Origin: Ardenticatenaceae bacterium
GTDB taxonomy: Bacteria; Chloroflexota; Anaerolineae; Promineifilales; Promineifilaceae
DNA length: 64,000 bases
Direction: 5' to 3'
NCBI GenBank assembly: GCA_020634435.1
Contig: JACKBS010000016.1
Span: forward strand, 147,483-211,482
The notes beneath the pieces are model-generated. The model was given only the letters and a program-made list of their open reading frames with translations. It ran no database searches and was not told the origin of the DNA. Numbering within the stretch: the stretch's first letter is position 1; the number at the start of each line of letters is the position of its first letter. The translations under genes were made by a program, and so were the position numbers. Positions 25,255 through 33,203 of this stretch are shown here, one piece after another.

Positions 25255-27741
25255 ATGACTGACACAAAAACTTCCTCCTCTTATCCATTTCAGAGCCCAA
25301 ATCTTCCCTTGCGGGAACGAGTGGATGACCTTCTTTCCAGATTATCGCTTACCGAAAAAATCTCTTTTTTGCACCAGTACCAGCCTGCCATTCCCCGATT
25401 GGGCATACGGCCGTTTAAAACCGGCACCGAAGCACTCCACGGCGTGGCCTGGCTGGGCGTGGCCACCGTGTTCCCGCAGGCGATTGGCCTGGCCAGCACC
25501 TGGAATCTGGATTTGGTCGAGCGGGTCGGAACGGCCGTTGGCGACGAGGTACGTGGCTATCACTACAAAAATCCTGAGCTGCATGGTCTGAATGTGTGGG
25601 CACCCGTCGTGGATTTATTGCGCGATCCCCACTCTGGCAGAAATGAAGAAGGCTATTCCGAAGACCCCTTTTTAACGGGCCAGATGTCCATGGCTTACTC
25701 CGGCGGCTTGCAAGGAAACGATCCGTTTTACCTGAAGACCGCGCCATCGTTGAAACATTTTTTTGCCTACAACAACGAAATCAATCGGGATACCAGCGAC
25801 TCGAATATTGATGCCCGCAACATGTATGAATATTATTTGCAGGCGTTTAAACCAGCAATTGCGGCGGGTAAGGCCACCGGGGTAATGACATCCTACAATT
25901 TTGTAAACGGCCGTCCCACCACCGTCACTACCACTCTCAACACCCTCCTGCGGCAATGGACCGACCAGCCACTTTTTGTGGTCAGCGATGCCGTCGCGCC
26001 GTCGAACATTGTACGGGCGCAAAAATATTATGCGACCCATCCCGAAGCCCATGCCGCCGCGCTCAAAGCGGGCATTGACAGCTTTACCGACCACGACAAC
26101 GATCCCAGCTTCACCGTCGAGGCGATTCAAGCTGCTTTGGATGCGGGTTTGTTGGAGGAAGCGGATATTGATACGGCCGTTGCCCACATCTTCAGCATTC
26201 GCATCCGGCTGGGCGAATTTGATCCCGAAAATCCCTACGCCAACATCACCGACAGCGTGATCAATGATCCAACCCATCACACATTGGCCCTTGAGGCCGC
26301 GCGTCAGCAAATGGTTCTCCTGAAAAATGAGGCCGACACGCTGCCGCTCAACAAAAAGACGCTCACGCGCCTGGCCGTCATTGGCCAACGGGCCAACGAG
26401 GTGCTCACCGACTGGTACAGCGGCACGCTGCCCTACAGCCAAACCCCGCTCCAAGCCATTCGCCAGCACGTTGACGAGGGCGTGACGGTTGAGTTTGCCG
26501 CCGACAACAGCAACAATACGGCCGTTGCCCTGGCTCAAGCCGCCGATGCCGTCATTGTCGTAGTTGGCAATCACCCCACCTGTAATGCCGGTTGGGCCGA
26601 ATGTGCGGAGCCAACGGAAGGCAAAGAAGCGATTGATCGGCAGGCGCTTAACCTGCCCACAGAAACGCTCATCCAGCAGGTCTATGCCGCCAATCCGAGA
26701 ACTATTGTGGTGCTGATTTCCAGCTTCCCCTACACCATCAACTGGACCAACGACCATGCGCCCGCCATCCTCTGGTCTTCACACGCCGGGCAGGCGCTGG
26801 GCCAGGCGCTGGCCGAGGTGCTCTTTGGCGATTACGCGCCAGCCGGTCGCCTGACCCAAACCTGGTACGCCTCGGCCGACGATGTGCCCGACATTCTGGC
26901 CTACGACATCATCAAAAACGAGCGCACCTACCTCTATTTTTCTGGGAAACCTTTGTACGCCTTTGGCCACGGGCTAACCTACACTCCATTTGAGTACACA
27001 AATCTGCAATTGAGCGCGGACACTATTGACGCGGCAGAAACAGTCAATATCAACGTTGATGTCACCAACACGGGCACACAAGCCAGCGACGAAGTGGTGC
27101 AGATGTATGTTCGGGCAAACCAATCGCGGGTGAAACGGCCGTTCCTCCAGCTCAAAGGGTTCCAACGCGTTCACTTTGCCCCCGGCCAGACAAAAACAGT
27201 TCACTTCACCCTGCCCGCCAGCGAACTGGCCATTTGGGACGTCACGCAGGACAAGTGGACCATCGAGTCCGGCGTTTACGACATTCTGCTTGGCCGCTCG
27301 TCGGCCGACATCAAGCTGGCCGCCTCGCTGACAGTTCAGGGCGAAACCATTCCGCCGCGCAATCTAACCCAGCCAACCCGCGCCGAAAATTTTGATGATT
27401 ATGCTGGGGCAAAATTGGTGGATGAGATGAAGGTGGCTGGAACGGCCGTTTCAGCCACAGCCCCAGACGATTGGATACGCTTCAAAGAGGTGGATTTTGG
27501 CGAAGGCGCAAACCGCTTCACCGCCACGGTCGCCAATGCCAACCTGGCACCGCTCAACCTGGAAATCAGGCTCGATAATCCAACCGGACCCTTGCAAGGC
27601 ACGCTAGCCGTGCCGGTAACGGGAGATGTGTATGCGTGGACGGCCGTTTCCACACCCATCAAAGAAATCAGCGGCATCCACGACCTGTATCTCGTCTTCA
27701 GCGATGTTTTCCGCATCAGCAGCTTCCATTTTCACAACTAA
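25255..27741 (+). CDS. GH3 glycosidase with C-terminal CBM6-like module
   Basis: 828 residues. Order: GH3 N-terminal barrel (RVDDLLSRLSLTEKISFL, LHGVAWLG, SLKHFFAYNNE), nucleophile D245 in FVVSDAVA, GH3 C-domain (MVLLKNEADTLPLNK, AAGRLTQTWY-like PAGRLTQTWY), fibronectin-III-like domain (VTNTGTQASDEVVQMYV), then residues about 690-828 resembling CBM6 (DDWIRFKEVDFG, LEIRLDNPTGPLQG). Activities of such enzymes are beta-glucosidase or beta-xylosidase. No signal peptide, so intracellular. The ATG at 25255 lacks a ribosome binding site; a leaderless start is possible. It ends 13 bases before a second gene that begins with a related CBM6-like module. Confidence 0.9.
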   Translation: MTDTKTSSSYPFQSPNLPLRERVDDLLSRLSLTEKISFLHQYQPAIPRLGIRPFKTGTEALHGVAWLGVATVFPQAIGLASTWNLDLVERVGTAVGDEVRGYHYKNPELHGLNVWAPVVDLLRDPHSGRNEEGYSEDPFLTGQMSMAYSGGLQGNDPFYLKTAPSLKHFFAYNNEINRDTSDSNIDARNMYEYYLQAFKPAIAAGKATGVMTSYNFVNGRPTTVTTTLNTLLRQWTDQPLFVVSDAVAPSNIVRAQKYYATHPEAHAAALKAGIDSFTDHDNDPSFTVEAIQAALDAGLLEEADIDTAVAHIFSIRIRLGEFDPENPYANITDSVINDPTHHTLALEAARQQMVLLKNEADTLPLNKKTLTRLAVIGQRANEVLTDWYSGTLPYSQTPLQAIRQHVDEGVTVEFAADNSNNTAVALAQAADAVIVVVGNHPTCNAGWAECAEPTEGKEAIDRQALNLPTETLIQQVYAANPRTIVVLISSFPYTINWTNDHAPAILWSSHAGQALGQALAEVLFGDYAPAGRLTQTWYASADDVPDILAYDIIKNERTYLYFSGKPLYAFGHGLTYTPFEYTNLQLSADTIDAAETVNINVDVTNTGTQASDEVVQMYVRANQSRVKRPFLQLKGFQRVHFAPGQTKTVHFTLPASELAIWDVTQDKWTIESGVYDILLGRSSADIKLAASLTVQGETIPPRNLTQPTRAENFDDYAGAKLVDEMKVAGTAVSATAPDDWIRFKEVDFGEGANRFTATVANANLAPLNLEIRLDNPTGPLQGTLAVPVTGDVYAWTAVSTPIKEISGIHDLYLVFSDVFRISSFHFHN

Positions 27742-27754
27742 AAAGGACAAGCCC

Positions 27755-30700
27755 ATGCCAACAAATGCCAATTCCATTTTTCACGCCGCGCAGTGGAGCC
27801 AGCAAAGCGGCGCGATAACCGTCGGACCGCTTTCCCCAGACGGCGACTCTATCATCGCCACAGCCTCTGGCGATTGGGTTTGCTACGAGCAGATTGACTT
27901 TGGCGACGGGCAGTTTGATCTGATGATGGCCAATGTGGCAACGGCCGTATCCGGCCAAACCATCCAAATCCGGCTAGATGCTCCCAATGGCGACCTCATT
28001 GGCACGCTTGATATCACCCCCACGGATGCGGCCGAAATTTTCATGGAACAATATGCGGCGATTACGGCCGTTCACGGCATTCATGATATCTATCTCACCT
28101 TCCCCAACGGCCCCGTTGCGCTCGACTGGTTCATCTTCGCCATTGATCCCGACAAAGAAACCGAAGCAGAACGAAACGGCCGTATGCAATGGTGGCGCGA
28201 AGCCCGCATCGGCACCTTTATCCATTGGGGCCCCTACGCCGTTTTGGCCCGTGGCGAATGGGCCATGTACTTCGAGCAGTGGGACAAAATTGAATACGAA
28301 AAACAGGCGTCTGCCTTGTTGAATCCCACTCACTTTGACGCCGATGCCTGGGTGCGCCTCATCAAACAGGCCGGGCAAAAATACGTGGTCATCACCGCCA
28401 AACACCACGACGGCTTTGCCATGTACGACACTCACGTGCGCAGCTTTGCCTCCATCGAAGCGCCAAACACAACCTACAGCATCGTCGATTTCACCCCCTA
28501 CCACGCCGATCCCCTGCGGGCGCTTGCCGAAGCGTGTCAACGCCACAACCTCACCTTCTGCGTCTACTACTCCATCCTGGATTGGCACCACCCTTCGCAA
28601 ACCGCCATTCACAACGGCTCTGGCCTCAGCAGCATGCAGCCCGAGTGGCGTGAGCGCTACATCGCCGACATGAAAGCCCAGCTGCGCGAACTGGTTGAGC
28701 GCTACAATCCGGCCGTGCTCTGGTTCGATGGCGACTGGGGTGAAAGCGGCTGGTGGTGGACGGAAGCCGATGGCGCCGCCCTGTACCGCTATCTGCGTGT
28801 GCTAAAGCCCGATCTCATCATCAACGAGCGGGTCAAACGTGACCACGGCCTGGGTGATTTCCGCTCGCCAGAACAGTTTATCCCGGCTACCGGCCTGCCG
28901 TATGATTGGGAAACTTGCATGACCATGAATGAAAATTGGGGCTTTCATGCCACGGATAACCAGTGGAAATCGGTTGCTACGCTCATTCAAAATCTGGTAG
29001 ACATTACCTCCAAAGCAGGCAACTTTTTGCTCAACATCGGACCAAAAGCCGACGGAACCATACCCCAGCAAAGCATCGAACGCCTGACCGCCATCGGTGA
29101 GTGGCTGGACCGATATGGCGAAAGCATCTACGGCACCACGGCCAGCCCTTTTGCTGAAACCCCGGCGTGGGGCCGATATACGCAAAAACCCGGACGCCTC
29201 TACGCCCATGTCTTCAACTGGCCGACGGATGGCCAGCTAACGCTTCCCGCCATCCCCAACTTGCAGCGCGCTTATCTGCTCGATTCGCCAGATAATTCTT
29301 TAGGCTATACGCTGGAAGATGAAAAGTGCGTGGTTCGCCTGCCCAAAGAAGCGCCTAATCCCTATAGCTCGGTTATCACCTTTGAATTCAGCGGCACACT
29401 TGGCGCTGCCTCTTCTCTGACCGCTGAGAGCAGCATCGTCTCCCAAAACATCTACCCTTTTCAAGACCCAGAGTTGCCTGTAGAAGCCCGCATTGACAAC
29501 CTGATTTCCCTACTAACGCCTGCGGAAAAGATTCTGCTGTTGGACAATTCGCCCAAATCCATTGCCCGTTTGGGCATCCGCACGGCCGGACAGGTGGAAG
29601 GCTATCATGGCGCAGCCCTGGGTGGCCCGGGCGAATGGGGGCAATGGGACGGCGACAAAACACCAATCCCTACGACCCAGTTTTGCCAGGCAATTGGCCT
29701 GGGCGAGACCTGGGACACCGAAATCGTGCGGCAGGTGGCCGAGGCGGAAGCCATCGAGTTCCGCTACATCTACCACCGCCTCAATCGGGGCGGGCTGATT
29801 GTCCGTGCCCCCAACGCTGATTTGGGGCGTGACCCACGCTGGGGTCGCACCGAGGAGTGCTACGGCGAGGACGCGTATCTCAACGGCATTCTAACGGCCG
29901 CTTTTGTGCGCGGCCTTCAGGGCAACCATCCCAAATATTGGCGAACGGCCGCTCTGCTCAAACATTTCCTGGCCAATAGCAACGAAGACACACGCGGCCA
30001 CTCCTCCTCCGACTTTGATGAGCGGGATTTCCGCGAATATTATGCCCTGCCCTTCAAGATGGGTTTTGACAGCGGCGCGGCCTGTTACATGACCGCCTAC
30101 AACGCCTACAACGGCATTCCCTGCACGGTCCATCCTGTTGTGAAAGAGATCACGGTGAATGAATGGGGCGTGGATGGCATCATCTGCACCGACGGCGGCG
30201 CGTTGGGCATGTTGGTATCGGAACATCATTACTTCCCCAACAACAAAGAAGCCACAGCTGCCTGCATCAAGGCGGGTATCACCCAATTTTTAGATAACCT
30301 TTACGCCAGCGGCGTGACCGAAGCGTTGGAAGATGGCTTGCTGACCATGGCTGACATTGACCAGGCCCTGCGCGGCAATCTGCGCACGATGATCCGGTTG
30401 GGTGTTTTTGATCCGCCGGAACTTGTGCCTTACACCCAGGTTGGCAACGAACCCCCCTGGCTAATAGAAGCGCACCGCTCCCTCGTCCGCAAAGCCACCC
30501 AAAAATCTATTGTTCTGCTCAAAAACGAAGCCGAACAACTGCCGCTAAAGGCCGATAAACTCAAGCGCATTGCCGTCATTGGCGAGTACGCCGATCAGGT
30601 GCTGCTGGATTGGTACAGCGGCGACCCGCCGTACACGGTTTCACCGCTGGACGGTATTCGGCACAGGGCGGGAGATGATGTAACGGTAAACTATGCGGCG

Positions 30701-31555
30701 GATAATGCTGAGGGAACGGCCGTTACGCTTGCCCAATCAGCCGATGTGGCCATTGTCGTCGTGGGGAACGATCCGGTGTGTGGCAACCTGGGCTGGGCCG
30801 TGCCCCGCTACCCCAGCGAGGGCAGAGAGGCAATCGACCGCCAGGTCATTACGCTGGAACCAAAAGATCAGGAACTCATTGAGCAGGTGTACGCAGCCAA
30901 TCCGAATACGGTCGTGGTGTTGCTGTCTAACTTCCCCTACGCCATTCAGTGGGTCCAGCAAAACCTCCCCGCTATCGTCCACATGACCCACAACAGCCAG
31001 GAAATGGGCAATGCCTTAGCCGACGTGCTGTTTGGCGATTACAATCCCGCCGGGCGGCTAACCCAGACCTGGCCGCAATCGCTCGACCAGGTTCCGCCGC
31101 TCATGGATTACAACATCCGCAACAACCGGGCCTACATGTATTTTAAGGGTGAGCCTTTGTATCCTTTCGGCTTTGGGTTGAGCTACACCACGTTCGAGTA
31201 CGTGAAGTTGCAAACCAGTGCCGACGCAATGAGTTCGCAGGACATCATTGAGGTTAGCATCCAGATACGTAACACGGGTCTTCGGGCGGGTGAAGAGGTT
31301 GTGCAACTGTATGTGCGGTTTTTGGAAACGGCCGTTGCACGACCCAACAAGGCCTTAAAGGGATTCAAGCGCATCGCCATCACGCCGGGGGAAACTCAGA
31401 CAGTCACACTCACACTTGCGGCCCGCGATCTGGCCTACTGGAACGCCGCCCAACAAGCCTGGGTAGTTGAAAAAGGTCAGATTCAGCTATTGGCGGGCAG
31501 CTCTTCGGCAGATCAAGATTTACCACTGGAGAAAACGATCACGGTTAAGCCTTAG
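27755..31555 (+). CDS. Three-part fusion: CBM6-like + GH29 alpha-L-fucosidase + GH3 glycosidase
   Basis: 1266 residues. Residues 1-132 are CBM6-like and resemble the C-terminus of the preceding gene product. Residues about 140-550 are GH29: RIGTFIHWGPYA, VITAKHHDGFAMY, nucleophile D325 in VLWFDGDWG, and GNFLLNIGPKADGTI. Residues about 566-1266 are a complete GH3 with DLGRDPRWGRTEECYGED, nucleophile D813 in IICTDGGALG, PAGRLTQTW and a fibronectin-III-like C-terminus. Thus one chain should remove alpha-L-fucose and a beta-linked glucose, xylose or N-acetylglucosamine. The start at 27755 follows AAGGA and the previous stop; a frame opening at 27626 overlaps the earlier gene. No signal peptide is visible. 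Confidence 0.92.
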   Translation: MPTNANSIFHAAQWSQQSGAITVGPLSPDGDSIIATASGDWVCYEQIDFGDGQFDLMMANVATAVSGQTIQIRLDAPNGDLIGTLDITPTDAAEIFMEQYAAITAVHGIHDIYLTFPNGPVALDWFIFAIDPDKETEAERNGRMQWWREARIGTFIHWGPYAVLARGEWAMYFEQWDKIEYEKQASALLNPTHFDADAWVRLIKQAGQKYVVITAKHHDGFAMYDTHVRSFASIEAPNTTYSIVDFTPYHADPLRALAEACQRHNLTFCVYYSILDWHHPSQTAIHNGSGLSSMQPEWRERYIADMKAQLRELVERYNPAVLWFDGDWGESGWWWTEADGAALYRYLRVLKPDLIINERVKRDHGLGDFRSPEQFIPATGLPYDWETCMTMNENWGFHATDNQWKSVATLIQNLVDITSKAGNFLLNIGPKADGTIPQQSIERLTAIGEWLDRYGESIYGTTASPFAETPAWGRYTQKPGRLYAHVFNWPTDGQLTLPAIPNLQRAYLLDSPDNSLGYTLEDEKCVVRLPKEAPNPYSSVITFEFSGTLGAASSLTAESSIVSQNIYPFQDPELPVEARIDNLISLLTPAEKILLLDNSPKSIARLGIRTAGQVEGYHGAALGGPGEWGQWDGDKTPIPTTQFCQAIGLGETWDTEIVRQVAEAEAIEFRYIYHRLNRGGLIVRAPNADLGRDPRWGRTEECYGEDAYLNGILTAAFVRGLQGNHPKYWRTAALLKHFLANSNEDTRGHSSSDFDERDFREYYALPFKMGFDSGAACYMTAYNAYNGIPCTVHPVVKEITVNEWGVDGIICTDGGALGMLVSEHHYFPNNKEATAACIKAGITQFLDNLYASGVTEALEDGLLTMADIDQALRGNLRTMIRLGVFDPPELVPYTQVGNEPPWLIEAHRSLVRKATQKSIVLLKNEAEQLPLKADKLKRIAVIGEYADQVLLDWYSGDPPYTVSPLDGIRHRAGDDVTVNYAADNAEGTAVTLAQSADVAIVVVGNDPVCGNLGWAVPRYPSEGREAIDRQVITLEPKDQELIEQVYAANPNTVVVLLSNFPYAIQWVQQNLPAIVHMTHNSQEMGNALADVLFGDYNPAGRLTQTWPQSLDQVPPLMDYNIRNNRAYMYFKGEPLYPFGFGLSYTTFEYVKLQTSADAMSSQDIIEVSIQIRNTGLRAGEEVVQLYVRFLETAVARPNKALKGFKRIAITPGETQTVTLTLAARDLAYWNAAQQAWVVEKGQIQLLAGSSSADQDLPLEKTITVKP

Positions 31556-31887
31556 ATGCGCCTATTGCTTTAGGGTAAAAGCATTCAGATAAGCAATTTT
31601 GTCATTCTGAGCGAAGCGAAGAATCCCGCCAGAAGCACATAGCGAACACCACAGCCAAACCAAGGCATCCCATGTGCTTAAACGAGAGGCATACTTCGGC
31701 TGCCTCGGCACCGGATTTCAGCAGAACAAATTTATCGCCCAATAAATTTTCAACAACACCATCAAAGTGCATTTTGGACGTATTGCCCAAAAATATTTGA
31801 CTTTGCTTGTATGTTATGCTATTCTCATCGAAACGCTTCGACTAACCGCTTCGATGATGTAGAGAAGCTAAGCACGAAGGAAGTCCC
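31556..31887. other. Intergenic region with dispersed-repeat fragment and lacI promoter
   Basis: 332 bases without a gene. GTCATTCTGAGCGAAGCG at about 31601 is a fragment of a short intergenic sequence I recall as common in several bacterial groups. From 31797 a promoter and operator serve the regulator at 31888. Confidence 0.5.
31797..31857 (+). promoter_or_regulatory. Promoter and operators of the second LacI regulator
   Basis: TTGACT (31797-31802) and TATTCT (31820-31825) are 17 bases apart. TCGAAACGCTTCGA (31828-31841), a LacI-style palindrome with one mismatch, follows, and TTCGATGA at 31850-31857 mirrors TCATCGAA at 31825-31832. Placement downstream of the -10 fits autorepression. Confidence 0.6.
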
Positions 31888-32922
31888 ATGCCGACGATGC
31901 AGGATGTAGCCAAACATGCTGGTGTTGCCCTTAGCACGGTATCCTATGCCATCAACGGCACACGTCCCATTTCTGAAGAAACCCGAGAACGTATCTTTGC
32001 CGCCATGAAAGAGCTGGGCTACCGGCCCAATGTGTTGGCGCGAGGATTGGCCAGCAAGCGCAGCCGCATCATTGCCCTGCTTTTGCCAGCGGCCAAGCGC
32101 GGCTTGGGCCTCACCGAAATGGAATTTGTGATGAGCGCCACAGAAGTGGCGCGAGAGCATGGGTATCACCTCGTTTTGTGGTCCACCGAAATTCGTGACC
32201 CCCAAGAACTACAACAGTTGATGCAGCAAGGCCTGGTTGATGGGCTCATCGTCATGGAGATTCATGAGCAGGATGAGCGCGTGGATTTGCTGCGTGAAAT
32301 CCAGTTTCCCTTCTCCATGATTGGTCGCAGCGCCAATAACGACGGCATTAATCATGTGGACATTGATTTTGGGCAAACGATGGACGTGGTTGTGGAGCAT
32401 CTGGCCAGCCTGGGCCACACCCATTTTGCGTTTCTCAACCATGCGCAGGAAGAGTATGATGCCGGGTATGGTCCGGCCGTGCGGGCCCAGCACCGATTTG
32501 TGCAGAGTGTAGAAGTTCGTGGTTTACACGGGCTGACCCATTTTTGTGAAGCAGATGCTAAAGACGGATATACGGCCGTAAATAACCTGCTCGCTCTCGA
32601 TCCCAACCTGACCGCCATCATCGTCATGAATGACCGCATTCTGCCGGGTGTGCTGCGGGCCATCACCGATCGCGGCTGGAAGATTCCCGACGACTTTTCC
32701 ATAGTCGCCGCCGTTTCCTCTGCCCGCATTGCCGAGATGATCAACCCCACCATCACCACCGCCGAAGCCCCGGCCAAAGAGCTGGGTCGGCTGGGGACCG
32801 AGATGCTCATTCAATGCCTGGAAGAGGAAGAAAAAGCTTTTTCGGAAGTGTTGATTCCGTGCGAGCTAGTTATCCGTGAGAGTTCTGGACCATGCCCCAA
32901 GGTACGGGCGATGGTCTTTTGA
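31888..32922 (+). CDS. LacI-family transcriptional regulator (xyloglucan-region)
   Basis: 344 residues. HTH is MQDVAKHAGVALSTVSYAIN and the hinge LGYRPNVLARGLASKRS. The effector domain has ALLLPAAKRGL, a dimer interface typical of the family and IPDDFSIVAAVSSARIAEM near the C-terminus. GAAGGA sets the start. It stands between the GH29-GH3 fusion and the GH31 alpha-xylosidase, with its own operator pair upstream, and probably senses a xyloglucan-derived sugar. The domain assignment is firm; the ligand is inferred. Confidence 0.92.
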   Translation: MPTMQDVAKHAGVALSTVSYAINGTRPISEETRERIFAAMKELGYRPNVLARGLASKRSRIIALLLPAAKRGLGLTEMEFVMSATEVAREHGYHLVLWSTEIRDPQELQQLMQQGLVDGLIVMEIHEQDERVDLLREIQFPFSMIGRSANNDGINHVDIDFGQTMDVVVEHLASLGHTHFAFLNHAQEEYDAGYGPAVRAQHRFVQSVEVRGLHGLTHFCEADAKDGYTAVNNLLALDPNLTAIIVMNDRILPGVLRAITDRGWKIPDDFSIVAAVSSARIAEMINPTITTAEAPAKELGRLGTEMLIQCLEEEEKAFSEVLIPCELVIRESSGPCPKVRAMVF

Positions 32923-32962
32923 AGCAACAATCTGATTGAAAAAAGTTAGAGAATGAGGAAGA

Positions 32963-32995
32963 GGATACCGCCTACCGCCAAGTAAACCGGTATCC
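32963..32995 (+). terminator. Hairpin after the LacI gene
   Basis: GGATACCG (32963-32970) pairs with CGGTATCC (32988-32995). A second stem with a TTCCC-AGAG-GGGAA core lies at about 33029-33042. Together they probably end the regulator transcript before the GH31 gene. Confidence 0.5.
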
Positions 32996-33155
32996 CCCAA
33001 AGGTCGGCAAAGCAGTGAAGACGCTTCTTTCCCAGAGGGGAAGAGGTCGCTGCTCACCTGTTTTTATTGTAGCGCTTTCTACCCTTTTGGCGAATACCCA
33101 AAATGCGCAGAAAGGGCACAAACGTTGGTGAACAGATTACACAACGCTTTGCTGA

Positions 33156-33171
33156 GGGAACGTTCGTTCCC
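33156..33171. promoter_or_regulatory. GGGAACG-TT-CGTTCCC dyad upstream of GH31
   Basis: Seven-base arms around a 2-base centre, 32 bases upstream of the GH31 start. It could be an operator or a 5' leader hairpin; the regulator is not known. Confidence 0.45.
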
Positions 33172-33203
33172 AATCCCTTTTGGAAATACAAGGAATCCTA
33201 TCA

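Noticed and set aside
25672..26757. 361-codon open frame opposite the GH3 gene
   Set aside because: Complementary to a conserved GH3 coding sequence; long antisense frames arise here from codon bias. No protein features seen.
27626..27754. N-terminal extension of the GH29-GH3 fusion
   Set aside because: Overlaps the preceding GH3 gene out of frame; a ribosome binding site precedes 27755.
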